In this document: positions 6,316-14,306 of the stretch, in pieces | How positions within the stretch are numbered: position 1 is the first letter of the stretch | Layout of the letters: each line of letters starts with the position of its first letter | Assembly: GCA_002407865.1 (NCBI GenBank) | Contig: DHPI01000086.1 | Span: 11,309-33,904 of the forward strand | DNA length: 22,596 nt | Reading direction: 5' to 3' | DNA from: Spirochaetia bacterium UBA5368 | Lineage (GTDB): Bacteria; Spirochaetota; UBA4802; UBA5368 | The notes under the pieces: generated by a model | What the model was told of the DNA's origin: nothing | Seen by the model: only the letters and a program-made list of their open reading frames with translations | The model's database searches: none | Position numbers and translations under genes: made by a program

Positions 6316-7095
6316 ATGCAATATTTTGTATATCATTTCCAGGTGTTCCTTCTCGTCATGATGAGGATGAGCTCCATGATGGTGATCGCCCCATTTTATG
6401 CCAGTGGGGTGATTCCGTTTAGAATAAAGGCGATTCTTTCGTTTCTTATCTCGCTGGTGATTTTTCCAATTGTTGCGCACAACGGGTATGGAATCACCGG
6501 AAGCATGGGGGAATACGCGCTCTTTGTGCTGCGCGAGGTGACAATCGGTCTGTACATCGGGTTTCTCATATCCGTGATTGTCGCGGGATTTCAGCTTTCA
6601 GGCGAGTTTTTTTCGGTGCAGATCGGTTTCGGCATCAATGAAGTAATCGATCCGCTGGCGCAGATTTCCATTCCGCTGGTGGGACAGTTGAAAAATCTGA
6701 TCGGCCTCCTGGTGTTTCTCGTCATCGGGGGACACCATTTTTTGATAAAGGCGGTTTACCGCTCGTATGAGCTTGTGCCGCTTCTGTCGCTCAAACAGGG
6801 CGTCATAGGCGGCCTTTTGAAATTCATGACGTACACCTTCAGCGGGATGTTTATAGTGGCGTTGAAGATAGCGCTGCCGATCGTAGCGACAATATTCCTT
6901 GTGTCGATATCTATGGGAGTACTCTCCAAGGCGGCGCCGCAGATGAACATTATGATGCTTGGATTCCCGGTGAAGATAATGGTGGCCTTTGGGGTGATGC
7001 TGGTGATTACCCCGCTTATCGTGAGGATCATGTTTGTGTCGCTGGATAGATCGTTCAAGTTTCTTTACAAGGTGCTGGCGTACTGGCCGACATAA
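6316..7095 (+). CDS. fliR: Flagellar type III export gate protein FliR
   Basis: This 259-residue polytopic membrane protein is the single-copy component of the export gate. Hydrophobic segments fill most of the protein. Recognisable stretches are MMRMSSMMVIAPFYASGVIP at the N-terminus, LREVTIGLYIGFLISV, QLSGEFFSVQIGFGINEVID, and KAAPQMNIMMLGFPVKI near the C-terminus; the last two are hallmark FliR/SctT blocks. A ggggg Shine-Dalgarno lies well upstream inside fliQ and the ATG follows fliQ by 6 nt. The stop codon lies inside a long hairpin (7082-7125) that begins a structured gap before flhB. Confidence 0.95.
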   Translation: MQYFVYHFQVFLLVMMRMSSMMVIAPFYASGVIPFRIKAILSFLISLVIFPIVAHNGYGITGSMGEYALFVLREVTIGLYIGFLISVIVAGFQLSGEFFSVQIGFGINEVIDPLAQISIPLVGQLKNLIGLLVFLVIGGHHFLIKAVYRSYELVPLLSLKQGVIGGLLKFMTYTFSGMFIVALKIALPIVATIFLVSISMGVLSKAAPQMNIMMLGFPVKIMVAFGVMLVITPLIVRIMFVSLDRSFKFLYKVLAYWPT

Positions 7096-7125
7096 CGGCG
7101 CGCCATCTCCGTATGTGTGGCCAGT
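7082..7125 (+). other. Long hairpin spanning the fliR stop codon
   Basis: ACTGGCC (7082-7088) pairs with GGCCAGT (7119-7125), ACATA (7090-7094) with TATGT (7112-7116), and CGG (7096-7098) with CCG (7109-7111). Small internal bulges separate the helices and the loop is 10 nt. That is 15 pairs enclosing the fliR stop. No T-run follows, so an RNA processing or stability element is likelier than a terminator. Confidence 0.55.
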
Positions 7126-7148
7126 GACTTGCAGGTGAGATAACGCGC

Positions 7149-7165
7149 GCGGATTTTTTATCCGC
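7149..7165 (+). other. Hairpin with T5 loop upstream of flhB
   Basis: GCGGAT (7149-7154) pairs with ATCCGC (7160-7165) around a TTTTT loop, followed by ATTTTG. It is the second of three hairpins in the fliR-flhB junction and a weak terminator candidate. Confidence 0.45.
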
Positions 7166-7207
7166 ATTTTGAACATATATGCCGTACCGATACTTCTGTA
7201 AAGCAGC

Positions 7208-7252
7208 CTGGGACTGTCGAAGAAGTGGAATAATGTTTCGTGACAGTCCTGG
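7208..7252 (+). other. Hairpin presenting a candidate flhB start codon in its loop
   Basis: GGACTGTC (7211-7218) pairs perfectly with GACAGTCC (7242-7249). The outer three positions (7208-7210 with 7250-7252) pair with two G-U wobbles, and GAA (7219-7221) pairs with TTC (7237-7239) across a 2-nt bulge. The 15-nt loop (7222-7236) contains a purine-rich GAAGTGGA and the ATG at 7233. Confidence 0.5.
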
Positions 7253-8462
7253 AAGGTTTGAAGGTGATGAAGGTGATATCGAGGGAATGCTGAAAGAACT
7301 GGAAATAACACTGTTGCCCGTAGCCGCTTCCTGCGGCTTCGATTCGGCAATTCCCGGGTTCAGGTTCGATCTGCAGCTCTTTGCCGCCGAGGACGAGGGT
7401 CGCACGGAAGAGCCTACCGAGAAGAAGCTTCGTGATGCGCGGGAGAAGGGCCAGGTTGCGAAGACGCAGGAGCTGCCGCAAAGTGTTGTCGTCATATTCG
7501 GCTTTCTCGCCATCTTCGTGTTTGGTTCGTGGATTTACAACTCTATCGCGTCGATGACCCGCTATTATATGACGTCATTTTCACATTTCACGCTTACGGA
7601 GCACAGCGTACTTGTCGAGCTGTACCGCGTATCGATCGAATCGGCGAAGATACTCATGCCGATATTCGCGGTGGTGTTTGTCGCAGCGTTTCTCGGCGAC
7701 CTGGTGCAGGTTGGATTTCAGATGTCTGCGCATCCGCTTCGTTTCGACCTTTCGAAGCTACGCTTCGATCCCGCCACGGTGATGCGCAAAATATTCTTTT
7801 CGCGCCAGGTGGCGATGAACCTCTTTAAATCGGTGTTTAAGGTCGGGGTCATCGGATTTGTCGCGTATTTAGTCATCAGCAATAATTATGATGAAATTCT
7901 TAAAACGCCGGATATTTCGGTTGCGCTTGCGCTGAAGACCGTATTGATAATCGCTCTGAAAATAATTTTATGGTCGGCGGCCATCATGCTTGCGCTCGCA
8001 ATCCCCGACTATTTTTTTCAGAAACGCGAGTTCATCGAATCTCTCAAAATGACAAAGCAGGAAGTTAAAGAGGAGTTAAAAGAAACCGTGGGGGATCCGT
8101 ACATCCGGGCCAGGCTCAGGGAAATGCAGCGCGACATCGTAATGAAAAATATGATCCGCGAGGTGCCCAAGGCGGATGTTGTGGTGACCAACCCGACGCA
8201 TTTCGCCGTGGCGCTGCGCTACGATAACAACACAATGGCCGCGCCGACCGTAATGGCGAAGGGCGTTGACAGTCTTGCACTGCGCATACGGCAGATCGCG
8301 AGGGAAAACGATGTGCCGATAATCGAGAATCGCCCACTTGCGCAGGAAATGTACAAACGGCTCGAAGTTGGCGACATAATACCGGAAGACCTGTTTTACG
8401 CGGTATCGCTGGTGTACGCCGAGCTCTACAAGAAGAAACAGTTCAGGCGGGCGGCGATATGA
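7233..8462 (+). CDS. flhB: Flagellar export switch protein FlhB
   Basis: FlhB controls the export-specificity switch from rod/hook to filament substrates by autocleavage. The family core starts at FDLQLFAAEDEGRTEEPTEKK; the latter half is the typical FlhB N-terminal signature, and the spirochaete form commonly has the extra FDLQ-FA stretch. Four membrane helices follow, then the cytoplasmic domain with VVVTNPTHFAVALRYD; the autocleavage motif NPTH is encoded at 8190-8201. The start is uncertain. An ATG at 7179 has no Shine-Dalgarno. The ATG at 7233 has a weak GGA and lies in a hairpin loop. The ATG at 7287 has GAGGGA but with no spacer. I list 7233 (409 residues); 7287 would remove an acidic stretch of odd composition. 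flhA follows after 24 nt. Confidence 0.93.
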   Translation: MFRDSPGRFEGDEGDIEGMLKELEITLLPVAASCGFDSAIPGFRFDLQLFAAEDEGRTEEPTEKKLRDAREKGQVAKTQELPQSVVVIFGFLAIFVFGSWIYNSIASMTRYYMTSFSHFTLTEHSVLVELYRVSIESAKILMPIFAVVFVAAFLGDLVQVGFQMSAHPLRFDLSKLRFDPATVMRKIFFSRQVAMNLFKSVFKVGVIGFVAYLVISNNYDEILKTPDISVALALKTVLIIALKIILWSAAIMLALAIPDYFFQKREFIESLKMTKQEVKEELKETVGDPYIRARLREMQRDIVMKNMIREVPKADVVVTNPTHFAVALRYDNNTMAAPTVMAKGVDSLALRIRQIARENDVPIIENRPLAQEMYKRLEVGDIIPEDLFYAVSLVYAELYKKKQFRRAAI

Positions 8463-8486
8463 AACACTATCGAGGGGTTGCTGTAA

Positions 8487-10589
8487 ATGGCGGATACTGA
8501 AAGGACTTCGTTCCTCACCGACAACCTTGCATGGATGCAGAAGACCGATATTCTCGTGGGGCTCGGCGTTATCGCCGTTGTCACGATGCTTATCATACCG
8601 ATTCCCACGTTTCTGTTGGATTTTCTCCTCGCCATCAGTTTGATGATAGGGATTCTCACGCTGCTTGTGGTCATGTTTGTGCCGCGCTCGTTCGACTTCA
8701 GCGTCTTCCCGTCGCTGCTGCTCGTGTCAACCGTATACCGGCTGGCGCTGAACGTATCGTCAACGAGGCTGATTCTTTTGAAGGGCGCAGCGTTCGACGG
8801 CAAGATCATCCGCACCTTCGGCGAGTTTGTCGTCGGGGGAAATTATGTGGTCGGTTTCCTTATATTCATCATCCTGACCGCCGTGCAGTTCATCGTTATC
8901 ACGAAGGGCGCTACGCGGACCGCCGAGGTCGCCGCGCGATTTACGTTGGATGCGATGCCCGGAAAGCAGATGAGCATCGACTCTGACCTCTCGAACGGAA
9001 TTATTACCGAGGAGGAAGCGAAAAAGAGGCGCGCGGAAATCCGCAAGGAGGCGGATTTTTACGGGGCGATGGATGGAGCCTCGAAATTTGTGCAGGGTGA
9101 CGTCAAGGTCGGTATCATCATCACGATCATCAACATTATCGGCGGCTTCATCATCGGTATGGTGATGCGCAGTGAGTCGTTCGAAGTTGCGCTTAAAACG
9201 TATACCCTGCTGTCGATCGGCGACGGCCTGGTGGCGCAGATACCGTCGCTCCTCATTACGACCGCGACCGGTATCATCGTAACGCGGGCGGTATCCGACG
9301 AAAGCCTCGGGGACGATCTGGCCAAACAGTTGGGCCAGCAGCCGCGTGCGCTGATGATGACCGCGGGTGCGCTGGGCTTTGCCGTGCTCATCCCCGGATT
9401 TCCCAAGATTTCGCTGCTTCTCCTTGCCGCCGGTCTCGGCGCTCTGGGCTATGTGCTTAACCAGGCGAAAGAAGAAGAATTCGAGAAAGCAAAGGTTGAA
9501 GAAAAACACGCCGCGCTCAAGGAGCACAAGCCCGAATCGGTTGTGTCGCTGATACAGGTTGATCCGCTGGAGGTGGAGATCGGGTACAGCCTCATTCCGC
9601 TCGTCGATCCCGAGCAGGGAGGAACGCTCCTCGACCGTATTACCAACATCCGCCGCCGCAGCGCGCTGGAAATGGGGCTTATTGTGCCGCCGATACGCAT
9701 ACGCGACAACATGGAACTTGAATCGAGCACCTATTCAATCCTTATCAAAGGTGTCGAGGTCGGCGGAGGCGTGCTGCGGGTCGGCAAGCTCATGGCGATG
9801 GATTCGGGCGACGTGACCGAGAAGATCGAGGGCGCCGAGTTTGTGGAGCCGGTCTTCGGGCTGCGGGCGATATGGATTGATCCCGATCAGCGCGACCTTG
9901 CCGAGCGCAGGGGCTATACTGTCGTGGATTGCCCAACGATCATCGCGACGCACCTTACCGAGATAATCAAGCGGTACGCCGACGAGATACTGGGACGCCA
10001 GGAAGTGCAGCAGCTCATCGACAACATCAAGAACGACTACCCGGCGGTCGTCAACGAGCTCATCACCGAAAAGAAGATGTCGCTGGGCGAGGTACAGAAG
10101 GTGTTGCAAAACCTTCTGCGCGAGCGCGTGTCGATCAGAAACATGGTGACCATCATGGAAACGCTCGCGAGCTATTCGGAACGCATAAAGGACATCGGTC
10201 TCTTGACCGAATACGTGCGCGCGGCGCTCTCGCGTCAGATTTGCCGCGAGTATGTTGACAAAAACAACACCCTGTCGGTCATTACCGTCGATCCCGATAT
10301 TGAAAACACCATCAGGTCGTCCATTCACGAAGACCCCATCGAGGGGCTGGTTGTCGGCCTTGATCCCGATATGCACGAGAAAATTATCAAATCGTTTATC
10401 GATTCGTACGCGCAGGTGAAAAAAATGGGATACGGCCCCGTCTTCCTTGTGTCCCCGCAGATTCGCAGCGTGGTCTTTACGCTGTTGCAGCGGGAGGTGC
10501 TCGAACCGGTGGTGCTGTCGTATAACGAAATAGTGCCGAACATCAGGGTGAATGTGGTTTCATCCGCGGTCATATCGACCGCAGCCTGA
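8487..10589 (+). CDS. flhA: Flagellar export gate protein FlhA
   Basis: This is the largest export-gate subunit, 700 residues, as usual for the family. It forms a nonameric ring that docks chaperone-substrate complexes and uses the proton gradient. Eight membrane helices are expected in residues ~20-325. The FHIPEP signature RLALNVSSTRLIL is at residues 85-97. The cytoplasmic FHIPEP loop contains LDAMPGKQMSIDSDLSNG, a conserved block. A charged linker (about 328-352) leads to the large C-terminal domain, where RDLAERRGYTVVDCPTIIAT and TEYVRAALSRQIC are typical. The ATG at 8487 follows gaggggttgctgtaa. It lies between flhB and flhF as in most bacteria with this locus. No defect is seen. Confidence 0.97.
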   Translation: MADTERTSFLTDNLAWMQKTDILVGLGVIAVVTMLIIPIPTFLLDFLLAISLMIGILTLLVVMFVPRSFDFSVFPSLLLVSTVYRLALNVSSTRLILLKGAAFDGKIIRTFGEFVVGGNYVVGFLIFIILTAVQFIVITKGATRTAEVAARFTLDAMPGKQMSIDSDLSNGIITEEEAKKRRAEIRKEADFYGAMDGASKFVQGDVKVGIIITIINIIGGFIIGMVMRSESFEVALKTYTLLSIGDGLVAQIPSLLITTATGIIVTRAVSDESLGDDLAKQLGQQPRALMMTAGALGFAVLIPGFPKISLLLLAAGLGALGYVLNQAKEEEFEKAKVEEKHAALKEHKPESVVSLIQVDPLEVEIGYSLIPLVDPEQGGTLLDRITNIRRRSALEMGLIVPPIRIRDNMELESSTYSILIKGVEVGGGVLRVGKLMAMDSGDVTEKIEGAEFVEPVFGLRAIWIDPDQRDLAERRGYTVVDCPTIIATHLTEIIKRYADEILGRQEVQQLIDNIKNDYPAVVNELITEKKMSLGEVQKVLQNLLRERVSIRNMVTIMETLASYSERIKDIGLLTEYVRAALSRQICREYVDKNNTLSVITVDPDIENTIRSSIHEDPIEGLVVGLDPDMHEKIIKSFIDSYAQVKKMGYGPVFLVSPQIRSVVFTLLQREVLEPVVLSYNEIVPNIRVNVVSSAVISTAA

Positions 10590-10619
10590 TATCAAAACTG
10601 AAAAAGGAGATCGTTCAGT

Positions 10620-11954
10620 ATGAGATACGTAAAGATCAAAGCGAAAAATTACAACGAAGCGATGATGAAGCTGAAGATGGAACACGGAGACGACGCCATA
10701 CCCATCAGCCATAAATATGTGAAGGAGGGGGGCCTGTTTAATTCCAGGCTGCTTGCAAAAGAGCTGGTTGAACTTACCGCCGCGATTCCCGAGCGAAAAA
10801 CGGCGTCGAAAATCAGGCCCGCCGTGAAAAGCACAATCGATTTCACAGTCGGCGATAACGATATCGCGAAGCCCGCTGCGCAATCGTCGTCGATTGACCG
10901 CAGTATCGGCGAGGTGGAAAGGATACTCAAAACCGTGGATTCGCTGGTGCCCGCCGATTTGCCCGACATAAAAAAGCCCGTGGTGCAGGCGTCCGCCCCC
11001 GCGCCCGAAAAAGAAAAGGGCGATGACATGGTTGAGCTTAGCCGGTCGGAATTAAGCTCGCTGCGAAAACTTGAAAAGGAATTCCACGACCTTAAGAGCA
11101 GCCTCGACAGGCTTCTTGACGCGCAGGGCAGGGACGGCGGCAGAAAGGCGAAAGAGCCCACCGAGGAGGATGCAGCGCTGCAGCCTTACCTTGATATGCT
11201 TATGGACAACGAGTTTTCGCCCGACGAGTGCGCGTCGATGCTGGAGGATGTGAAAAATTCGGTCAGCAGGGACGACCTGCGGGATAAATTCAAAATTGAA
11301 AAAACGCTGAAAGACCTTCTGAAAAGTAAAATAGTCACCAGCGGGCCGATTGCCGGGGGCGGAAAAAAGAAGGTGCTGATGTTCATCGGGCCGACGGGCG
11401 TCGGCAAAACGACGACGATGGCCAAGCTCGGGGCGATTTTTGCCCTGCGTGAGGGATACCGCGTCGCGTTTGTCACGATCGATACGTACCGTATCGCCGC
11501 CACCGAGCAGCTTAAAAAATATGCGGAGATTATGAAAATTCCGATCTACGTGGTAAACGACCAGAAGGAGTTCAAGGAGGTGATTGACGGCGAAAAGGCG
11601 GAGATCATCATGGTCGACACATCGGGAAGAAGCCACAGAAACGAGTTGAAGATTTCCGAGATCAAGAATTATGCCGATATGATTGAGTACGATTTCAATA
11701 AAATACTCTGCGTAAGCGCCAATACCAGGAAGGTCGACCTCAACAACGTGTTTAAATCATTTGACAAAGTGAATTTTAACAGTGTTATTGTAACGAAGGT
11801 TGACGAGGCAACGAGTATTGGCAGCGTCGTTGACGTGGCTGACAGGTTTAAGAAACCGATATCGTATTTTACAAACGGGCAGGAAGTTCCGAACGATATC
11901 GACGTGGCCGACCCGGATAAACTTGTGAATATGATCATTGGCAGCGCCAATTAA
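10620..11954 (+). CDS. flhF: Flagellar SRP-type GTPase FlhF
   Basis: FlhF is a 444-residue GTPase related to Ffh and FtsY that sets flagellar position and number. The basic N-terminal region starts with MRYVKIKAKNYNEAMMKLK. A low-complexity linker follows, then the N domain (about 190-245). The G domain has the P-loop GPTGVGKT (residues 257-264), DTYRIAATEQL, DTSGRS and TKVDEA, all SRP-GTPase motifs. In spirochaetes the flagella are periplasmic and start near the cell ends, so FlhF/FlhG are the expected placement factors here (inference). The start ATG has aaaaggaga 10 nt upstream. flhG follows after 18 nt. Confidence 0.96.
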   Translation: MRYVKIKAKNYNEAMMKLKMEHGDDAIPISHKYVKEGGLFNSRLLAKELVELTAAIPERKTASKIRPAVKSTIDFTVGDNDIAKPAAQSSSIDRSIGEVERILKTVDSLVPADLPDIKKPVVQASAPAPEKEKGDDMVELSRSELSSLRKLEKEFHDLKSSLDRLLDAQGRDGGRKAKEPTEEDAALQPYLDMLMDNEFSPDECASMLEDVKNSVSRDDLRDKFKIEKTLKDLLKSKIVTSGPIAGGGKKKVLMFIGPTGVGKTTTMAKLGAIFALREGYRVAFVTIDTYRIAATEQLKKYAEIMKIPIYVVNDQKEFKEVIDGEKAEIIMVDTSGRSHRNELKISEIKNYADMIEYDFNKILCVSANTRKVDLNNVFKSFDKVNFNSVIVTKVDEATSIGSVVDVADRFKKPISYFTNGQEVPNDIDVADPDKLVNMIIGSAN

Positions 11955-11972
11955 TCAGCAAGGAGGACACGC

Positions 11973-12839
11973 GTGGATCAGGCATCCAATTTACGTCGTC
12001 TGGTTGTAGAATCTGCCTCGGTCAAGAGGACGAAGACCATCGCCGTCACAAGCGGAAAAGGCGGCGTGGGCAAAAGCAGTCTGGCTGTATCGCTTGCCAT
12101 TGCGCTCGCACGGGACGGGTCCAGGGTGACGCTGCTTGACGCTGATCTGGGGCTTGCGAACATCAACGTGATTCTTGGTATTATCCCAAAATACAATCTG
12201 TATCACGTGATCAAGGGCAAAAGAAAGCTGAAGGACATCGTGATCGAGGTTCCCGAGGGAATCAAGATCATTGCGGGCGCCTCCGGCTTCCACCAGCTGG
12301 CGAACCTTGACATGAAGCAGCGCGGCGATTTCATCGAGGCGGTTTCGGATCTGGATGATGACGATTACATGATTATCGATACGGGCGCGGGTATTTCGCA
12401 GAATGTGATGAGCTTTGTCGGGGCGGCCGACGAGGTTGTCGTAGTGACAACCCCCGAGCCGACGGCCATTACCGACGCGTATGGAATTATTAAATCGATT
12501 GCGGCGCAGACGCCTGATAAACCGGTGCGGCTCATTGTGAACAGGGTGCAGACGGTATCGGAGGGCAAGCGGGTCGCGCAGCGAGTGATCAATATTGCCG
12601 GGCAGTTTCTGAACATCAAAGTGGAAAACATCGGTTTCGTGTTCGAGGACATGTATGTGTCGAAATCCGTAAGAAACCAGAAGCCGTTCATTGTCAGCTA
12701 TCCGAAATCGAAGGCGTCGATCTGCGTGTCGATAATAGCCGACAGAATCGCCAACAAGGAGATCGATGGGAAAAGGGGAACTGGCCTCACGGGGTTTTTC
12801 AGGCAGCTTTTCAGGTCGCAGGAGGAAGAATCTGAATAG
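11973..12839 (+). CDS. flhG: MinD-type ATPase FlhG (FleN/YlxH)
   Basis: This 288-residue ParA/MinD-family ATPase partners FlhF and limits flagellar number. The N-terminus reads MDQASNLRRLV, the DQAxxLR motif known to stimulate FlhF GTPase. The deviant Walker A is K29-GGVGKS. LLDADLGLANINVILG and DTGAGI are further family motifs. The tail GLTGFFRQLFRS looks like the amphipathic membrane-targeting helix of MinD-like proteins. The start is GTG at 11973 with aaggagga 6-7 nt upstream. Intact ATPase and FlhF-activating motifs suggest a working FlhF/FlhG pair. An 83-bp gap follows before the next gene. Confidence 0.96.
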   Translation: MDQASNLRRLVVESASVKRTKTIAVTSGKGGVGKSSLAVSLAIALARDGSRVTLLDADLGLANINVILGIIPKYNLYHVIKGKRKLKDIVIEVPEGIKIIAGASGFHQLANLDMKQRGDFIEAVSDLDDDDYMIIDTGAGISQNVMSFVGAADEVVVVTTPEPTAITDAYGIIKSIAAQTPDKPVRLIVNRVQTVSEGKRVAQRVINIAGQFLNIKVENIGFVFEDMYVSKSVRNQKPFIVSYPKSKASICVSIIADRIANKEIDGKRGTGLTGFFRQLFRSQEEESE

Positions 12840-12922
12840 GTAAAAATAGCTTGATTTGCGGCTCCGCTATGGTACTTTAACAATAGCTGAACGCATACGA
12901 TCGGGATGATTGATAGATTGTC

Positions 12923-13480
12923 ATGAACATACGCGAAATACATTTTGAATATCAGGCGGGGATTGTGCTGGCGGTTGCAGCGCTGATACTATCGCTGCTT
13001 ATGGGGCTTGCGGCGGGTAATTCTTTCGGACAGGCTTTTGTCCGATCGGTCGGCCTCGCGGTGTTTTTCGCGGCCGTCGGGTTCGGCGCGGTGATCGTCA
13101 TCAAAAATTTCGTTCCCGAGATATACGAGCTTATCAGCCACGGGGTTTCGCAGGGGGCCGGTGACGCCGCCGGGGAAATGGAAATGAATACGATTTCGAA
13201 GGATTGGGAAGAAACCGGGGGCGGTATGGGCGATGAGAAGCCGTCGATCGGCGATAGTGGCGTTGGTACAGGTGCGAACGCGGAGTTCGCACAGGCGGAG
13301 AAGAGCGCATTGCCCGAAGAATTTATTCCTTTCAAGGAGAGCGACTTTTCGAGCTACAGTTCGGCGGACCCGTCGGGAGCAAAATTAGGCAAACATCTAT
13401 TTGAGGAGAAAAAAATAAAATACGAACCGAAGATTATGGCCGAAGCGATACGGACGATGATGAGCAAGGACAAGGACTAA
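12923..13480 (+). CDS. Uncharacterised two-helix membrane protein between flhG and fliA
   Basis: I do not recognise a named family for this 185-residue protein. Two hydrophobic helices are visible at about residues 12-33 (AGIVLAVAALILSLLMGLAAG) and 42-66 (VGLAVFFAAVGFGAVIVI). They are followed by a hydrophilic, Gly/Glu/Ser-rich, probably disordered cytoplasmic or periplasmic segment. The basic C-terminal stretch IKYEPKIMAEAIRTMMSKDKD looks like a short conserved binding helix. Spirochaetes such as Treponema also have uncharacterised genes between flhG and fliA (from memory), so a motility role is plausible by position. The Shine-Dalgarno is weak, and aggaaagg then leads into fliA 21 nt after the stop. 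Function unknown. Confidence 0.8.
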   Translation: MNIREIHFEYQAGIVLAVAALILSLLMGLAAGNSFGQAFVRSVGLAVFFAAVGFGAVIVIKNFVPEIYELISHGVSQGAGDAAGEMEMNTISKDWEETGGGMGDEKPSIGDSGVGTGANAEFAQAEKSALPEEFIPFKESDFSSYSSADPSGAKLGKHLFEEKKIKYEPKIMAEAIRTMMSKDKD

Positions 13481-13501
13481 AATAATCCAGGAAAGGTTTT
13501 T

Positions 13502-14302
13502 ATGAACGCCAAAAGCATACAGGAATTTGACAGCATTAACGAAGACGACCTGTGGAAGAAACTCGTTAAATCAAAAGACCAGGAACTGCGCGATTATTTC
13601 GTGATAAAATACGCACCGCTCGTCAAATATGTCGCCGGCAAGATATCCATGGGTATGCCGCAAAATATTGAATTTGATGATCTCGTGTCATACGGCGTTT
13701 TCGGCCTTATCGATGCGATAAATAAATTCGATCCGAACAGGGGAATCAAGTTTAAGACATACGCCATGACGCGGATACGCGGGGCCATCTTCGATGAGCT
13801 GCGTTCCATTGACTGGATCCCCCGTTCGATACGGCAGAAGGCGAAACAGATCGAGCAGGTGATTGCCGACCTGGAGAATAAGCTGGGGCGCACCGTGGAG
13901 GACGAGGAAATAGCACAGGAGCTGGGGGTGTCGGCTGACCAGTTCCAAAGCCTGCTGAATAAATTGAGCGGCACATCTATGCTGTCGCTCAACGACATCT
14001 GGTATCTCGGAGATGACAGCGACGAACTGTCAATACTGGAAACCCTCGAAGCGCCTGACAACATGAATCCCGATGTGCTGATCGAAAAAGAGGAGATACG
14101 CGACTATATAATCGACGCGATAAAAAAGCTTCCCGACAAGGAAAAGAAGGTTATCGTACTATATTACTACGAGGATCTCACGCTGAAGGAAATCGGCGAG
14201 GTGCTCGACGTCACCGAGAGCAGGGTTTCCCAGCTTCATACGAAAGCGATTATGCGTCTGCGCGGGCGCCTCGGCCGGATTAAATCGAATATCGTCGGAT
14301 AA
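13502..14302 (+). CDS. fliA: Flagellar sigma factor FliA/WhiG (sigma-28)
   Basis: This 266-residue alternative sigma factor directs RNA polymerase to late flagellar and chemotaxis promoters. Region 2 contains [20 protein letters not shown] followed by [19 protein letters not shown], a FliA/WhiG hallmark. Region 3 follows from about residue 105 ([14 protein letters not shown]). Region 4 ends in a helix-turn-helix, [21 protein letters not shown] (about 225-246). The ATG is preceded by aggaaagg. A sigma-28-like promoter candidate lies upstream of motA in the same window, so this protein may act on its own locus. No FlgM anti-sigma gene is seen here. fapA starts 4 nt after the stop, so the two are coupled. 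Confidence 0.96.
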   Translation: MNAKSIQEFDSINEDDLWKKLVKSKDQELRDYFVIKYAPLVKYVAGKISMGMPQNIEFDDLVSYGVFGLIDAINKFDPNRGIKFKTYAMTRIRGAIFDELRSIDWIPRSIRQKAKQIEQVIADLENKLGRTVEDEEIAQELGVSADQFQSLLNKLSGTSMLSLNDIWYLGDDSDELSILETLEAPDNMNPDVLIEKEEIRDYIIDAIKKLPDKEKKVIVLYYYEDLTLKEIGEVLDVTESRVSQLHTKAIMRLRGRLGRIKSNIVG

Positions 14303-14306
14303 TTGA

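Noticed and set aside
6598..7350. Long antisense open frame opposite fliR/flhB (also others opposite flhA, flhF and fliL)
   Set aside because: They mirror well-supported + strand genes. The translations are rich in His/Arg with no domain, as expected of shadow frames.
12851..12878. TTGATT-N16-TACTTT as a promoter for the unknown gene after flhG
   Set aside because: The -10 matches only 3/6 and there is no supporting element. Read-through from flhG is simpler.
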